64,000 nucleotides of DNA from a virus: positions 1 to 64,000 of IMG/VR virus record IMGVR_UViG_3300015360_003300; one strand, given 5' to 3'. A model generated the notes under the pieces. The model had not been told where the DNA came from. It saw only the letters and a list, made by a program, of their open reading frames with translations, and did no database searches. The position numbers and the translations under genes were made by a program. Below are positions 52,305 to 61,956 of this stretch, one piece after another; the first letter of the stretch is position 1, and every line of letters starts with the position of its first letter.

Positions 52305-53651
52305 ATGTATAACGAAACCCTATCATTACTGAATCCCACGTTAAGTGTTAACGACCACAATGTTAATCGTCCATTGGCAGAATTAAAAGAAAATACAGAC
52401 TATTTATTATCATTCAATAATGGTAATAGACATCTTCTCCCTCTTATTTTTGGTAATATATGGGACTATAAAAAAGATGGTAAGCGGTTTCTTTCAAATG
52501 GTGGAAAATTTGACACATATAAAAAATGTCAAGTATGGGCAGCTCTTAATCAATTTAGAGTAGTAAATGATTCACGTATTATATTTGATTCGGTAGGAGA
52601 ACGTCTAGTATACATTGAAACAGATGGTGTGGATACTAACACCAATCCAGCATGGCTTGAGCGCGAAATATACATTCCAGAGTCGCTTCGTGGTCAGCAA
52701 CTAATATTTTCTTTAAAAGCATCTGGATCAACTTCTTTATCATCATGGACTAAAAACAATGCTCTTACTGAGAAAATTGGTGTTGAAATTATAGGAACTA
52801 CGGAAATAATTCAGAAGTTCTTTAATGTCGGCGCAGTGTCTAATTTTTATTATTATAACGGGTCTAGAAATGCTCCAGAAATGACTTCTATTTATATACC
52901 ATTTAATACCACATTAAATACTACAACAGTAAAGGTTAAAATTTATAGAACATCCAATGTTGGATTTCTTCATATTGATAAAGTTTTTGTAGGTGGTCTT
53001 ACTCTTCCTTATGATTCTTATAAAATTCAAGATATTGATATTAATGAATTTTATGATTTTGATAAAAGTGAATCAAAGATTAATGCAACTACTATTCTCG
53101 GTCATTCAATAAGCGAACTTCCAACTATTTATGGTGGAACATTTACTATTTCTGGTACTAATAAATCAGACATTGTTACATATGAGGGTCTTGTACATTT
53201 CATTCGTGAAGTTCTTGATATGAACTCTGTTATCAATGTTCCGGTTGCTTCAATAACTGCAACAAACAACTTCAATTATCTTAATTTATCACAAGGTTAT
53301 GAATCTCTTGTTCCTGGTCAGAAAATTTATCAGATTAATCACGGAACTATGCGAACGGGTGCGATTTCAAAGCCGATGGCTAATATTGTTGCTTCAAATA
53401 TTCCAGTTGGTGACATAACAGGATCAAGTAATGTATTCTTTGTACACTCAATTTTTGATATTCAACAAAGTTCGTTTAAAGTTATACTTTCCGATTCCCC
53501 AACGATTACTGGATATAAGTTAAGTTGGTCTATTGGTAATACATTCTCACCACTTGACGCTGTTGGATATATACCAGTAACTAATACGGTAAACACCGAA
53601 ACATCTGGATATAATGTTGTATTCGCATATGAGCAACTTTACGGGGGTTAA
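52305..53651 (+). CDS. Tail/baseplate protein, uncharacterised
   Basis: This 448-residue protein has an N-terminus (N-R-P-L-A-E-L-K-E-N-T-D-Y-L-L-S, ~21-36) resembling the attachment helix of baseplate-anchored tail proteins such as gp9/gp10. Residues ~100-210 contain an I-P-E-S-L-R-G-Q-Q-L-I-F-S-L-K-A segment like jelly-roll fibre domains. The C-terminal ~60 residues (S-F-K-V-I-L-S-D...T-G-Y-K-L-S-W) partly fit the recurring lectin-like pattern. Ribosome site agagg 11 bases upstream. Family not certain. Confidence 0.68.
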   Translation: MYNETLSLLNPTLSVNDHNVNRPLAELKENTDYLLSFNNGNRHLLPLIFGNIWDYKKDGKRFLSNGGKFDTYKKCQVWAALNQFRVVNDSRIIFDSVGERLVYIETDGVDTNTNPAWLEREIYIPESLRGQQLIFSLKASGSTSLSSWTKNNALTEKIGVEIIGTTEIIQKFFNVGAVSNFYYYNGSRNAPEMTSIYIPFNTTLNTTTVKVKIYRTSNVGFLHIDKVFVGGLTLPYDSYKIQDIDINEFYDFDKSESKINATTILGHSISELPTIYGGTFTISGTNKSDIVTYEGLVHFIREVLDMNSVINVPVASITATNNFNYLNLSQGYESLVPGQKIYQINHGTMRTGAISKPMANIVASNIPVGDITGSSNVFFVHSIFDIQQSSFKVILSDSPTITGYKLSWSIGNTFSPLDAVGYIPVTNTVNTETSGYNVVFAYEQLYGG

Positions 53652-53654
53652 TGA

Positions 53655-56600
53655 ATGAGTAATGCTAAAGAATTCATCGCAACGAATTCTATTCAGTTCG
53701 TAAACGACGCAAATAAAAACCTTATAGGCACTACTTCTATTGATGCTAGTGGTCAACTTGTTTTTACAGATGAATTTACAACAAATACTTATAAATTTGA
53801 TCAGCCAGATTCAAAAATAAAAAACCTTACTCTAAAAGAGTTAGCAGATTTTCCACAAGGAATTACAGTTGATGATCTTGGACAGATTTCATTTACAGAC
53901 ACAAAAACAGCTGCATATCTTAATAACATAGTAACTGATATTGACGTTGTTCAACTACTTGATAAGTTGAATACTATTGGATCTATATATGATTTCCGTA
54001 TAAAACAAATGACATTTGGTGATTACAAATATGCCAATGTAAAATTTTGTACAGATATAGCCAACACTTTTGGATACTTCTCAATAGATAAATTACTAAA
54101 CGACGAACGTTCCCGTCAAATATTTCAAAATGATCAAGCCGCTATCTATAAAGGAACTGCACAAGAAGCTTTATTTCCACCATATGCTGGCATGCTCGCA
54201 GATCAGAATTATCAAGTTAATGGTTGGGTTAATATAGATTATTTAGTTCACTTAGCACTAGCGAATGACTTTGGATATGACGATGCTGCTTCTTTTTCTG
54301 TTAGAACCAAACCATTTCAAGATTCAAAACGTGTTATTATCATGATGGTTCTTAACTATGTTAATGATATGTTCTCACTTGGATCGTTTAATAAACTTTC
54401 CGACTTTGGTGTTCGTATTGTTGATCGCAACACTGATCAAGAAATAGATTTGTCCTATGTGCAGACAAATATTATTGGACAAGTAGGAACAAATATTCTA
54501 TCAACATATGTTGGTCCACTTAAGTATGATTTGACACGAATATATGATGTAAATGTTCCTCATGAAAAAGCACTCGATGTTAATAAATGTGATAAAAAAT
54601 ATATAAACAAATGTGATGGTGTTATCTTTACACTTAAAAATGAACCAGAGAAAGAAGATGCCGGATGTCCAGAGTGTTATCGGCATGAAATTGCGGTAGA
54701 AGTTCGTATAAATCCACATGCAGACCTTCGTATTAATAAACTTGATATTCAAAATACTATAGATCCTATTCATTGGACAACTGGACTTGTTACCGAAACG
54801 TGTTATACATCTGGTGAGCGTACATCGCATTATAAAAGTACAAACTATGATACTTTTAAAAATTTAGTTGATGAGTTTGGTGAAAAATCATATACTGTTG
54901 GTAGACTAAATGAAAGCAGGGCTTTTGCTGCCGGAGCGGGTGATATATTATATGGTTTGATTGCTGGTGGATTTTCTCATGAAGAAAATCAAGCAACTCG
55001 TCAAGTTTCATCAACTGAAGGCTGGAATGGAACTTCGTGGTGTACGATTCAGAACGCAGAAATGCCCCAAGGAAGGTCGCTTGGTTTAATGGGTGGAAGC
55101 TACAAACAAGCAGTTTATGCGTTTGGTACTTCAAATCTCCCACCCAGCACTTCATTACATAACGAAACATCAACAATCATATGGAATGGTTCGTCTTGGT
55201 TTACAGCATCTCCTTATACAATAACACAACCAAACATACCACGCCATAGTGCTGGTGGAAAATTGGACGTACAAATAATTATAACGGATGAAAATAAATC
55301 ACCTATAAAGAGCAAAGAAGAATTTATGCCTCATACGTTGTTTAACGACAACTTCTTGATGCGTGATACTGATTTTTATAAATTAGTTGCTGTACAGAAT
55401 CCTAATCAAGATACGAATTGGTACGCTCTAACACGTTTTGATGGGTTTGTATTTGGTGGCCGAACTGACACATCTGTTGATTTATTCAATGCAACAAACT
55501 CAACGGTAACTGATATTTTTGAATTCGTATCGTGGGGTGGTTTGACAAGATATACATATAATATTTCCGGATCTTCAACTGCATCAGATCAAGCTGGAAC
55601 GTGGATGGTTGATAGTACACGTAACTATCCAGTAAAAGCATATGGTGTATGTTATGTAGGAAATACAGTAAAAGGGTTGGCTACTGGTGGTAAAACTGGT
55701 AAGAGTCCAAGCGAATTATTAAATGCATACATATATCCAGTTACATATGAAGAATTTGAATCTCCTATTCTTAATTTATCATATGAATACAATGGCATAA
55801 CATGGATCAGACGTGACAATCTTCCTGAAGCTGTATATTATCATGCTGGTGTAGGTGATATTAATAATTCAATATATTGGGGTGGTATCCACGGATCAAC
55901 TGAGCAACCACATATTTATGATTCACTAGAAACTTTTGAAGATTGGGAAGTAATAGTCAGTCGTTTTGGTGGATCAAATCATCGCAGTGGAACGTTTGGT
56001 CTTGATGGATCATTGCGTTATTCTTTGTTTCCTACCCGTCTATCAGATGGAAAAAATGAATGGTTTCAGCTTGGTGATCCACGGGACTATACATCTGTTA
56101 ATAAACCACTTCTTTGCACAACAGATATTAGTGCCACATACGCATCATTTAATCCAGCACTTGTAAATACCATTATTGGAAATGATCACACCATCAAGAT
56201 TTCTAAATTAATTGATTCTGCAACTATTCAATCAACTACATATTTTGACGGAGAAGCGTGGAAATCAAAAGTAATTTATGCTGGTAATGAGAAACTAAAG
56301 GCATATGGGGAAAGTAACGATTATGTTGGTAAATTTGATTATATAAATGAGCACGATACAACAGAAACTTATCGTGGTAACTATATTAAAAAGCCAGATG
56401 GAACTATATCTGACGCATTTGTTCCGACTAGTGTTTTTGCTGAACGATATAATATTACTAACAGTTTAAACTCAGACTATGCGGGTCATACAGTTAAGGG
56501 TGGAATGTGGTTATGGTCACGTCCTACCGTTGGTGAAAATTTGTTTCATCCAGACAACTTATTAAAACCTACGGGCACAGATGTTACATCACATGATGTT

Positions 56601-59600
56601 GTTTATGACTATATATCACATTCTTTTAACCCAACAGTATTTGGTGAAGTTTCTGGTAACACACTTCATAGTTTCTTTGTAGATTATGATCTAGACCACG
56701 TAATTGGTCTTGATCAAATGGTCTGGGAAAAGAAAATTTTAGTTAACGAATTAACGTTTATTGAAAAGTGGTCAATGCCTAATAAGTTTGAACAATTTTT
56801 TACTACTGGATCATCTATATCTGGATTAAATTTACTTATCAATGGAAGTATCGTTCCTGCTACAAGTTTTCCATATCGTAAATCAACAAGTTATAATCGG
56901 TTTATAACACCACTTAATGATATGGTTGCTGTTAATTCAGTAACTAATGTATCAGAATTACATAAATTTATTGATGTGCAGTTTCGCACACTAGAAACTG
57001 ATCCAACTGAGAATACATTTGTATACAACCTACAACCATTCATTACATGGACAAATAATCCTAGTGGAAAGAATTTTCATCCCGTATCATATGATGGATT
57101 TAAACAATTTTTTACAGAAAATGATGGAGAAAAAATTACCGTTAGTAATGCTATAAGAAGTAGTTCTGTGCGCGATAAAGCAACTCTCTTTCCGTGGGCT
57201 GATCTGTTAGGTGGTGATGCTACTGGTCGTGCCAAAAAAGGATCTGTTACGTGGAATTGGATTCGGGAACTTGTATCAGAAAGCGGGCTTGCCAAATATG
57301 CAACAATGTTTATAGTAGCAGAAACTATATTTGCTGGATTAATATATCCTGGTAGATATATAAAACCCGATGGAACACATGCTCAGTCAACATCAACGTT
57401 TTGGAGAGAAATATTTAAGATTTCTAAATTTGATAAGAATGGTACTGAAATATGGTCATATGAAATAACATATGATGAGAGTGATTCTATGCCAGAAATT
57501 AATGAGCAACCATATTGGATAAACTCAACGTTACCAATCATTGGTACCTTATTTGGAACAAGTATTAATAACCGCGATCTTAATGATGGTCTTTCTACTA
57601 ACGAAACATACGATTCTGATGGTAATAAAATATTAAGAACTGTGAGTTTGTGGAATTCAAAAACTATTAATGTAGTGAATTCTCCTATTGATATTGTAGC
57701 CAATGAACAATACGATATGACATATATTGACTGGAAAAAAACTGTAGATAATACCATACCGTTAAATATGTACGGTTATAAGCGTAGTGATTTGATATCT
57801 ATGATGAATGATGAATATAATATGCCGACAACCGCTGTATCTATTGCAGCACCATCAGGTACACTTTCTAATTGGTTCTTATGTTTACCAGGCCAAACAT
57901 TTGAAGGTATGTTAATTGCTGATTCAAATTTAGCATTTAATCCATCTACTAGAAGAGAATACAATTTAGATGGTTCATATATTGTTTATAATGACGTATC
58001 CGTGCCTGTAACTGGTGCATCTGTTGGTCTTGTTAAAGAATTTATATCATCATATTCTTATAATGTTTCTGGTACATGGAAAATAACTAAAGCATTCATT
58101 GCATCACCAAGTTCACATGGTTATATTTCTAAAGATTATGGTAAATCAACATATACACTGCCACCAGTGACAAATGCTCCTATAGATTCTGGTATTAATC
58201 CAGATATAGTCAAGAATCAAATTAATAACGTATTTCCATGGAATTACCTAAGCATAGATCCAGCAATGTTTGTTGAAATGATTGATAGTACTGGTTATTG
58301 GTTTGCATATGGTGATAACACAAATAAACTTATTACTAGTCCATCAGATACACATACTAATATATTTCATATAGGCCACGTTCCTGTTGCTAATTACCCA
58401 GCACTTAAAAAACTTCCGTTAGGGAATAACATTCATTCCAATATTGCTAATATAATTGCTAATGGTAGTTCAAGTACATATCGTCACAAGGAAGCTCTAC
58501 TTGAATTAGTTAATACCCAACATGGTGAGTTATTATTTGATATATTTGTTACTATGACCGAAGGTAATGAGAATAAACCATATGGTAATAGTGTAAAATA
58601 CTATCCACCACCAACAATAGTAACAGTTGTCGTCCCTTCTAGTGGTTCATCAATAGCATCAATAGCATCATTTCCTTTTTCTTCATCTTCTTCATCTTCT
58701 TCGTCCGCCCAACCAATCCCAGAAACATTCTGTTGCACCATACCACCGCCTGATGGTGGATGTGTAGTTGAATGTAATGGTTCCGGTACTCCGTGTGTAA
58801 TATCTCTTCTAACCGGTGCAAGCATAGAAGAGTTAGATTCTAGTAGTTTATTATGTTATACGAATGGTATTACTGCTAATGGAATGCCTTTATGGGAATT
58901 ACATAACCATGAAGAATGGTCAATTCCATTTATAGAATCTCCATTCTCTGGTCCGTTTGGAAATTCGGATTTTAATGTGTGGGTATCATCAGGAAAATCG
59001 GATACAACCAGGTGGGGAAATCTAATATTCAATCAAGTTCCACAAGACGGGGATCTAATTGCTAATTTTAAGGCACATCGTATAGGCACAGATACTGAAA
59101 ATAATAAAGTATATCTTTCTGTTTTGACAGCTTCTATCAATACAGACGAATTTAATAAAGTTGCTGACGATGATATTAATATTCCTTGCCGTGTAGTATA
59201 TGATGAATATATATTTCCAACACAGTTTGCAACTGATACAATATCTGCGTCTGGTTATGCAACTTTACCATTTATTAATGACATAATTCGTAAAAAAATA
59301 TCATTTAAAAAAGATCCAGCAATATTCAGTACAGAACCATTGATGGTTTATATTCCTGAAAAGAAAGGCTGTGGAGTTACTGAACAGAATTACTATACTG
59401 AATGGGGAACAAATTTTATCCAAGAATTTAAAGATAAAACTACTGCACCAACTGATCCAGTAGCTCATAAGTATTTCTTTAAACACGATAATGGGTTTAC
59501 GGGATCATCAACACATAAAATACTTCCAGACCCAAACAGTTACAAAATTATTGAAACAGATTGGAGAAGATATCAAGACGGTGTTGGACTTGGTGGTGAT

Positions 59601-60236
59601 ATACCTAATATTGATGCTACAAACTGTTTACCACTTAAGCAATGGTTTATTGGTCAAACTGCTATAGGAAACGTGAATAAAGCTATCATTGTTGGTGGAT
59701 ATATCATAAATAGTGGAGAAAGTACTCTTGCACCCGATGATTCGTCTTCATGGTGGAATCTGTTTACTACAAATAAAACATTTAAATGGGATAAGGGAAT
59801 TATTAATCCAGAAGATATGTATAATAAAAATTATACAAAGCGTAATTTTAGCCCATTCTTTAGTAATGGGGAAAACTCCTTTTCAAATTCGTCATTAAGT
59901 TATGTAATGTTTGATCTCGGTAAGAATGTTAATACTGAGAGACGAGGAACTGTAGAATTTTTCGGAGATACTAATATAGTATCTGTAATTTTTGATGAAC
60001 CTATATCAGAAATATTCACTAATCGTAACATGTATAGTATCAGTATGACACCTAACAATAATGTTAAAGTATGGTGGGATAATAAAACAGAAAAAGGATT
60101 TGATATATATTGTGAGATAAAAAATTGGACAGGAAAAGTTGACTGGAGTATATTTTACACAGAGAATCTTTCAAAGGATGCCGTAGAAACGTCACTTAAT
60201 GAGCAAGATACATACGATCAATTTAGGAATCTATAA
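53655..60236 (+). CDS. Giant tail fibre/adhesin with kelch-like and lectin-like regions
   Basis: This 2193-residue protein is the longest in the window. Residues ~20-90 contain I-D-A-S-G-Q-L-V-F-T-D and D-D-L-G-Q-I-S-F-T-D, a motif shared with the next two genes. Around 415-560 and 590-755 are kelch-like segments (A-G-G...G-W-N-G-T-S-W, F-G-G-R-T, A-T-G-G-K, Y-N-G-I-T-W-I-R-R). A polyserine/serine-alanine stretch sits near 58660-58712. The last ~90 residues form the lectin-like module (S-I-S-M-T-P-N-N-N-V-K-V-W-W). It should be a host-recognition fibre; no enzymatic motif was recognised. Confidence 0.78.
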   Translation: MSNAKEFIATNSIQFVNDANKNLIGTTSIDASGQLVFTDEFTTNTYKFDQPDSKIKNLTLKELADFPQGITVDDLGQISFTDTKTAAYLNNIVTDIDVVQLLDKLNTIGSIYDFRIKQMTFGDYKYANVKFCTDIANTFGYFSIDKLLNDERSRQIFQNDQAAIYKGTAQEALFPPYAGMLADQNYQVNGWVNIDYLVHLALANDFGYDDAASFSVRTKPFQDSKRVIIMMVLNYVNDMFSLGSFNKLSDFGVRIVDRNTDQEIDLSYVQTNIIGQVGTNILSTYVGPLKYDLTRIYDVNVPHEKALDVNKCDKKYINKCDGVIFTLKNEPEKEDAGCPECYRHEIAVEVRINPHADLRINKLDIQNTIDPIHWTTGLVTETCYTSGERTSHYKSTNYDTFKNLVDEFGEKSYTVGRLNESRAFAAGAGDILYGLIAGGFSHEENQATRQVSSTEGWNGTSWCTIQNAEMPQGRSLGLMGGSYKQAVYAFGTSNLPPSTSLHNETSTIIWNGSSWFTASPYTITQPNIPRHSAGGKLDVQIIITDENKSPIKSKEEFMPHTLFNDNFLMRDTDFYKLVAVQNPNQDTNWYALTRFDGFVFGGRTDTSVDLFNATNSTVTDIFEFVSWGGLTRYTYNISGSSTASDQAGTWMVDSTRNYPVKAYGVCYVGNTVKGLATGGKTGKSPSELLNAYIYPVTYEEFESPILNLSYEYNGITWIRRDNLPEAVYYHAGVGDINNSIYWGGIHGSTEQPHIYDSLETFEDWEVIVSRFGGSNHRSGTFGLDGSLRYSLFPTRLSDGKNEWFQLGDPRDYTSVNKPLLCTTDISATYASFNPALVNTIIGNDHTIKISKLIDSATIQSTTYFDGEAWKSKVIYAGNEKLKAYGESNDYVGKFDYINEHDTTETYRGNYIKKPDGTISDAFVPTSVFAERYNITNSLNSDYAGHTVKGGMWLWSRPTVGENLFHPDNLLKPTGTDVTSHDVVYDYISHSFNPTVFGEVSGNTLHSFFVDYDLDHVIGLDQMVWEKKILVNELTFIEKWSMPNKFEQFFTTGSSISGLNLLINGSIVPATSFPYRKSTSYNRFITPLNDMVAVNSVTNVSELHKFIDVQFRTLETDPTENTFVYNLQPFITWTNNPSGKNFHPVSYDGFKQFFTENDGEKITVSNAIRSSSVRDKATLFPWADLLGGDATGRAKKGSVTWNWIRELVSESGLAKYATMFIVAETIFAGLIYPGRYIKPDGTHAQSTSTFWREIFKISKFDKNGTEIWSYEITYDESDSMPEINEQPYWINSTLPIIGTLFGTSINNRDLNDGLSTNETYDSDGNKILRTVSLWNSKTINVVNSPIDIVANEQYDMTYIDWKKTVDNTIPLNMYGYKRSDLISMMNDEYNMPTTAVSIAAPSGTLSNWFLCLPGQTFEGMLIADSNLAFNPSTRREYNLDGSYIVYNDVSVPVTGASVGLVKEFISSYSYNVSGTWKITKAFIASPSSHGYISKDYGKSTYTLPPVTNAPIDSGINPDIVKNQINNVFPWNYLSIDPAMFVEMIDSTGYWFAYGDNTNKLITSPSDTHTNIFHIGHVPVANYPALKKLPLGNNIHSNIANIIANGSSSTYRHKEALLELVNTQHGELLFDIFVTMTEGNENKPYGNSVKYYPPPTIVTVVVPSSGSSIASIASFPFSSSSSSSSSAQPIPETFCCTIPPPDGGCVVECNGSGTPCVISLLTGASIEELDSSSLLCYTNGITANGMPLWELHNHEEWSIPFIESPFSGPFGNSDFNVWVSSGKSDTTRWGNLIFNQVPQDGDLIANFKAHRIGTDTENNKVYLSVLTASINTDEFNKVADDDINIPCRVVYDEYIFPTQFATDTISASGYATLPFINDIIRKKISFKKDPAIFSTEPLMVYIPEKKGCGVTEQNYYTEWGTNFIQEFKDKTTAPTDPVAHKYFFKHDNGFTGSSTHKILPDPNSYKIIETDWRRYQDGVGLGGDIPNIDATNCLPLKQWFIGQTAIGNVNKAIIVGGYIINSGESTLAPDDSSSWWNLFTTNKTFKWDKGIINPEDMYNKNYTKRNFSPFFSNGENSFSNSSLSYVMFDLGKNVNTERRGTVEFFGDTNIVSVIFDEPISEIFTNRNMYSISMTPNNNVKVWWDNKTEKGFDIYCEIKNWTGKVDWSIFYTENLSKDAVETSLNEQDTYDQFRNL

Positions 60237-60244
60237 GGAAACAT

Positions 60245-61516
60245 ATGGCTACCGAACCACTGTATATCCCAGGAGTTGTTTTTCAAAAACCAGCTAATCC
60301 TCGTTCAGATGGAACAATGTCTGACATTGATGTTGGAATGTCGTTTGATAGTAAAGGAAATATTCTTTTTAAAGACTCATATGTAACAAAATTTCTTAAT
60401 AAAGAATCAATCTCACTTGCAGAACTTTACAGTCGTACTAAAGCCATTACATATCGTGATGGCCAAATTTACTTTAAAGACGCATCATTACAACGTGAAT
60501 ATTCACTACAAGAAATCGTTAATAGTTGCTCGCAGTGGCGTCGTAATCTCATTGCAGGTTCTCTGTGGTGGTCTGGACGATCAGAAACAGATCATCGTAG
60601 TTGTGCAAACATTCCAAAAACTAATAATAGTAGTGATCAATTAAATGTTTATTGGTCAGTTGATAAATTTTTTACAGATACTACTGGAATTTCTATATGT
60701 GATGCAGTTAAACCTCTTTCATTCTATGAAAAAACAGTTAATCCAGACACGGGTTCTTGGAAATGGTATGATGTACAAAACTTAGAAATTGTCGTTCCTC
60801 CAATTGAAGATACATACAAGCTCGCAATAATTATTGCTAAACTTGCATATACACAAAGAAAAGGGACCGAACCTATTATTTTTCGCCTATATGATGCAAC
60901 TGTTGGTGTTGAACTTGCAAGAGCAACAGTAGTCAACAATGGTTCTGATTATGTTAATTACCCAGTTCCCCTTGTTTATGTTGGAAATATACCAGTAGCT
61001 AGTTTCACCGCAATTAACCTAGCAAAAAATAATCCAGCATCTATAGTTTGTGTAACAGACGAAGATTGTGGTTGTATTGATACAACATGTGTTGAAGGAG
61101 AAACTGCATGTTTAAATCCAAATATTTCATATGTTGATAAAAAATACGCACCAAATTCACATCTTATAAAAGTTCAGTTTCATATTGCTAATTTTCACAC
61201 AGATTATCATGATCGTTACTTTGGTAATGACCTTGATAACGTATCCGCTGCTATATCATCAATAAATACGATGATATTTGACGCATCACCCGTTAATAAA
61301 TATATACACCATCAAGGAACAGCAACTTTCAATAAAGTAAATACTATTGATGTAATATTTGAAAAACCACTATCCACTAGTAATTATTCTATTTCATTAA
61401 GTTGTAATAAAAATATTAATATATGGTACTCTAATAAGACAACTAAGGGATTTACTTTAAATGCAGAACTTGAATTCCAGGGTTATGTTGACTGGACTAT
61501 CATTAACATCACATAA
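60245..61516 (+). CDS. Tail protein with shared N-terminal and C-terminal lectin-like modules
   Basis: In this 423-residue protein, F-D-S-K-G-N-I-L-F-K-D-S-Y-V (~36-49) and Y-R-D-G-Q-I-Y-F-K-D (~69-78) repeat the motif of the preceding protein. The middle contains a Cys-rich loop (V-C-V-T-D-E-D-C-G-C-I-D-T-T-C, ~268-282). The last ~70 residues fit the lectin-like module (S-I-S-L-S-C-N-K-N-I-N-I-W-Y...G-F-T-L...V-D-W-T-I). It has a ribosome site (aagga) 6 bases from the start. Role presumed in receptor recognition. Confidence 0.72.
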   Translation: MATEPLYIPGVVFQKPANPRSDGTMSDIDVGMSFDSKGNILFKDSYVTKFLNKESISLAELYSRTKAITYRDGQIYFKDASLQREYSLQEIVNSCSQWRRNLIAGSLWWSGRSETDHRSCANIPKTNNSSDQLNVYWSVDKFFTDTTGISICDAVKPLSFYEKTVNPDTGSWKWYDVQNLEIVVPPIEDTYKLAIIIAKLAYTQRKGTEPIIFRLYDATVGVELARATVVNNGSDYVNYPVPLVYVGNIPVASFTAINLAKNNPASIVCVTDEDCGCIDTTCVEGETACLNPNISYVDKKYAPNSHLIKVQFHIANFHTDYHDRYFGNDLDNVSAAISSINTMIFDASPVNKYIHHQGTATFNKVNTIDVIFEKPLSTSNYSISLSCNKNINIWYSNKTTKGFTLNAELEFQGYVDWTIINIT

Positions 61517-61527
61517 ATACTATTACT

Positions 61528-61956
61528 ATGTCACAAGAACCATTCCAAATAACTGAATGTCAGATAGGTCGTGTTGGTAACAAAATCACTTATGATGATG
61601 ACGGTAGTATGATATTTACTGATCGCTTTGTCTCTCGCGTTAGGCTCATTGATTTATTAAATGGTGGTAGTGGAGGTAGTTCATCATCATATACAAAAGA
61701 ACTCCTTATTACAGACTGGATATTTGAGAGACATGATAATGTTTATGATAGAGATTTTTGGAGTGCTAGTATTTATTATGCAGTAGTTGGTATAACGATC
61801 ACAGACATAACAAAAATAATAGTTAATTCTAAATTGTATGTAAGTTCAACAGTTTCAGAGAATATAGAATTTGAAGATATACTTATCATGAGTGATCATA
61901 TAAAAATAGTAAGTACAGATAAGGTTCGTTGTTATATAAACATAAGTACAACATGA
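61528..61956 (+). CDS. Short tail-associated protein with shared N-terminal module
   Basis: This 142-residue protein opens with Y-D-D-D-G-S-M-I-F-T-D-R-F-V (~21-34), the same motif as the two proteins before it, then a Gly/Ser linker (G-G-S-G-G-S-S-S-S, ~47-55) and a small strand-rich domain with I-T-D-I-T-K-I-I-V. The start lies after a C-ATAAATA sequence (61515-61522) that resembles a late octamer. Its stop overlaps the next start (ATGA). Confidence 0.65.
   Translation: MSQEPFQITECQIGRVGNKITYDDDGSMIFTDRFVSRVRLIDLLNGGSGGSSSSYTKELLITDWIFERHDNVYDRDFWSASIYYAVVGITITDITKIIVNSKLYVSSTVSENIEFEDILIMSDHIKIVSTDKVRCYINISTT

Noticed and set aside
61515-61522. CATAAATA before the 142-residue gene as a late promoter
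   Set aside because: It deviates from the consensus and lies only 5 bases from the ATG, inside an operon with no clear gap.
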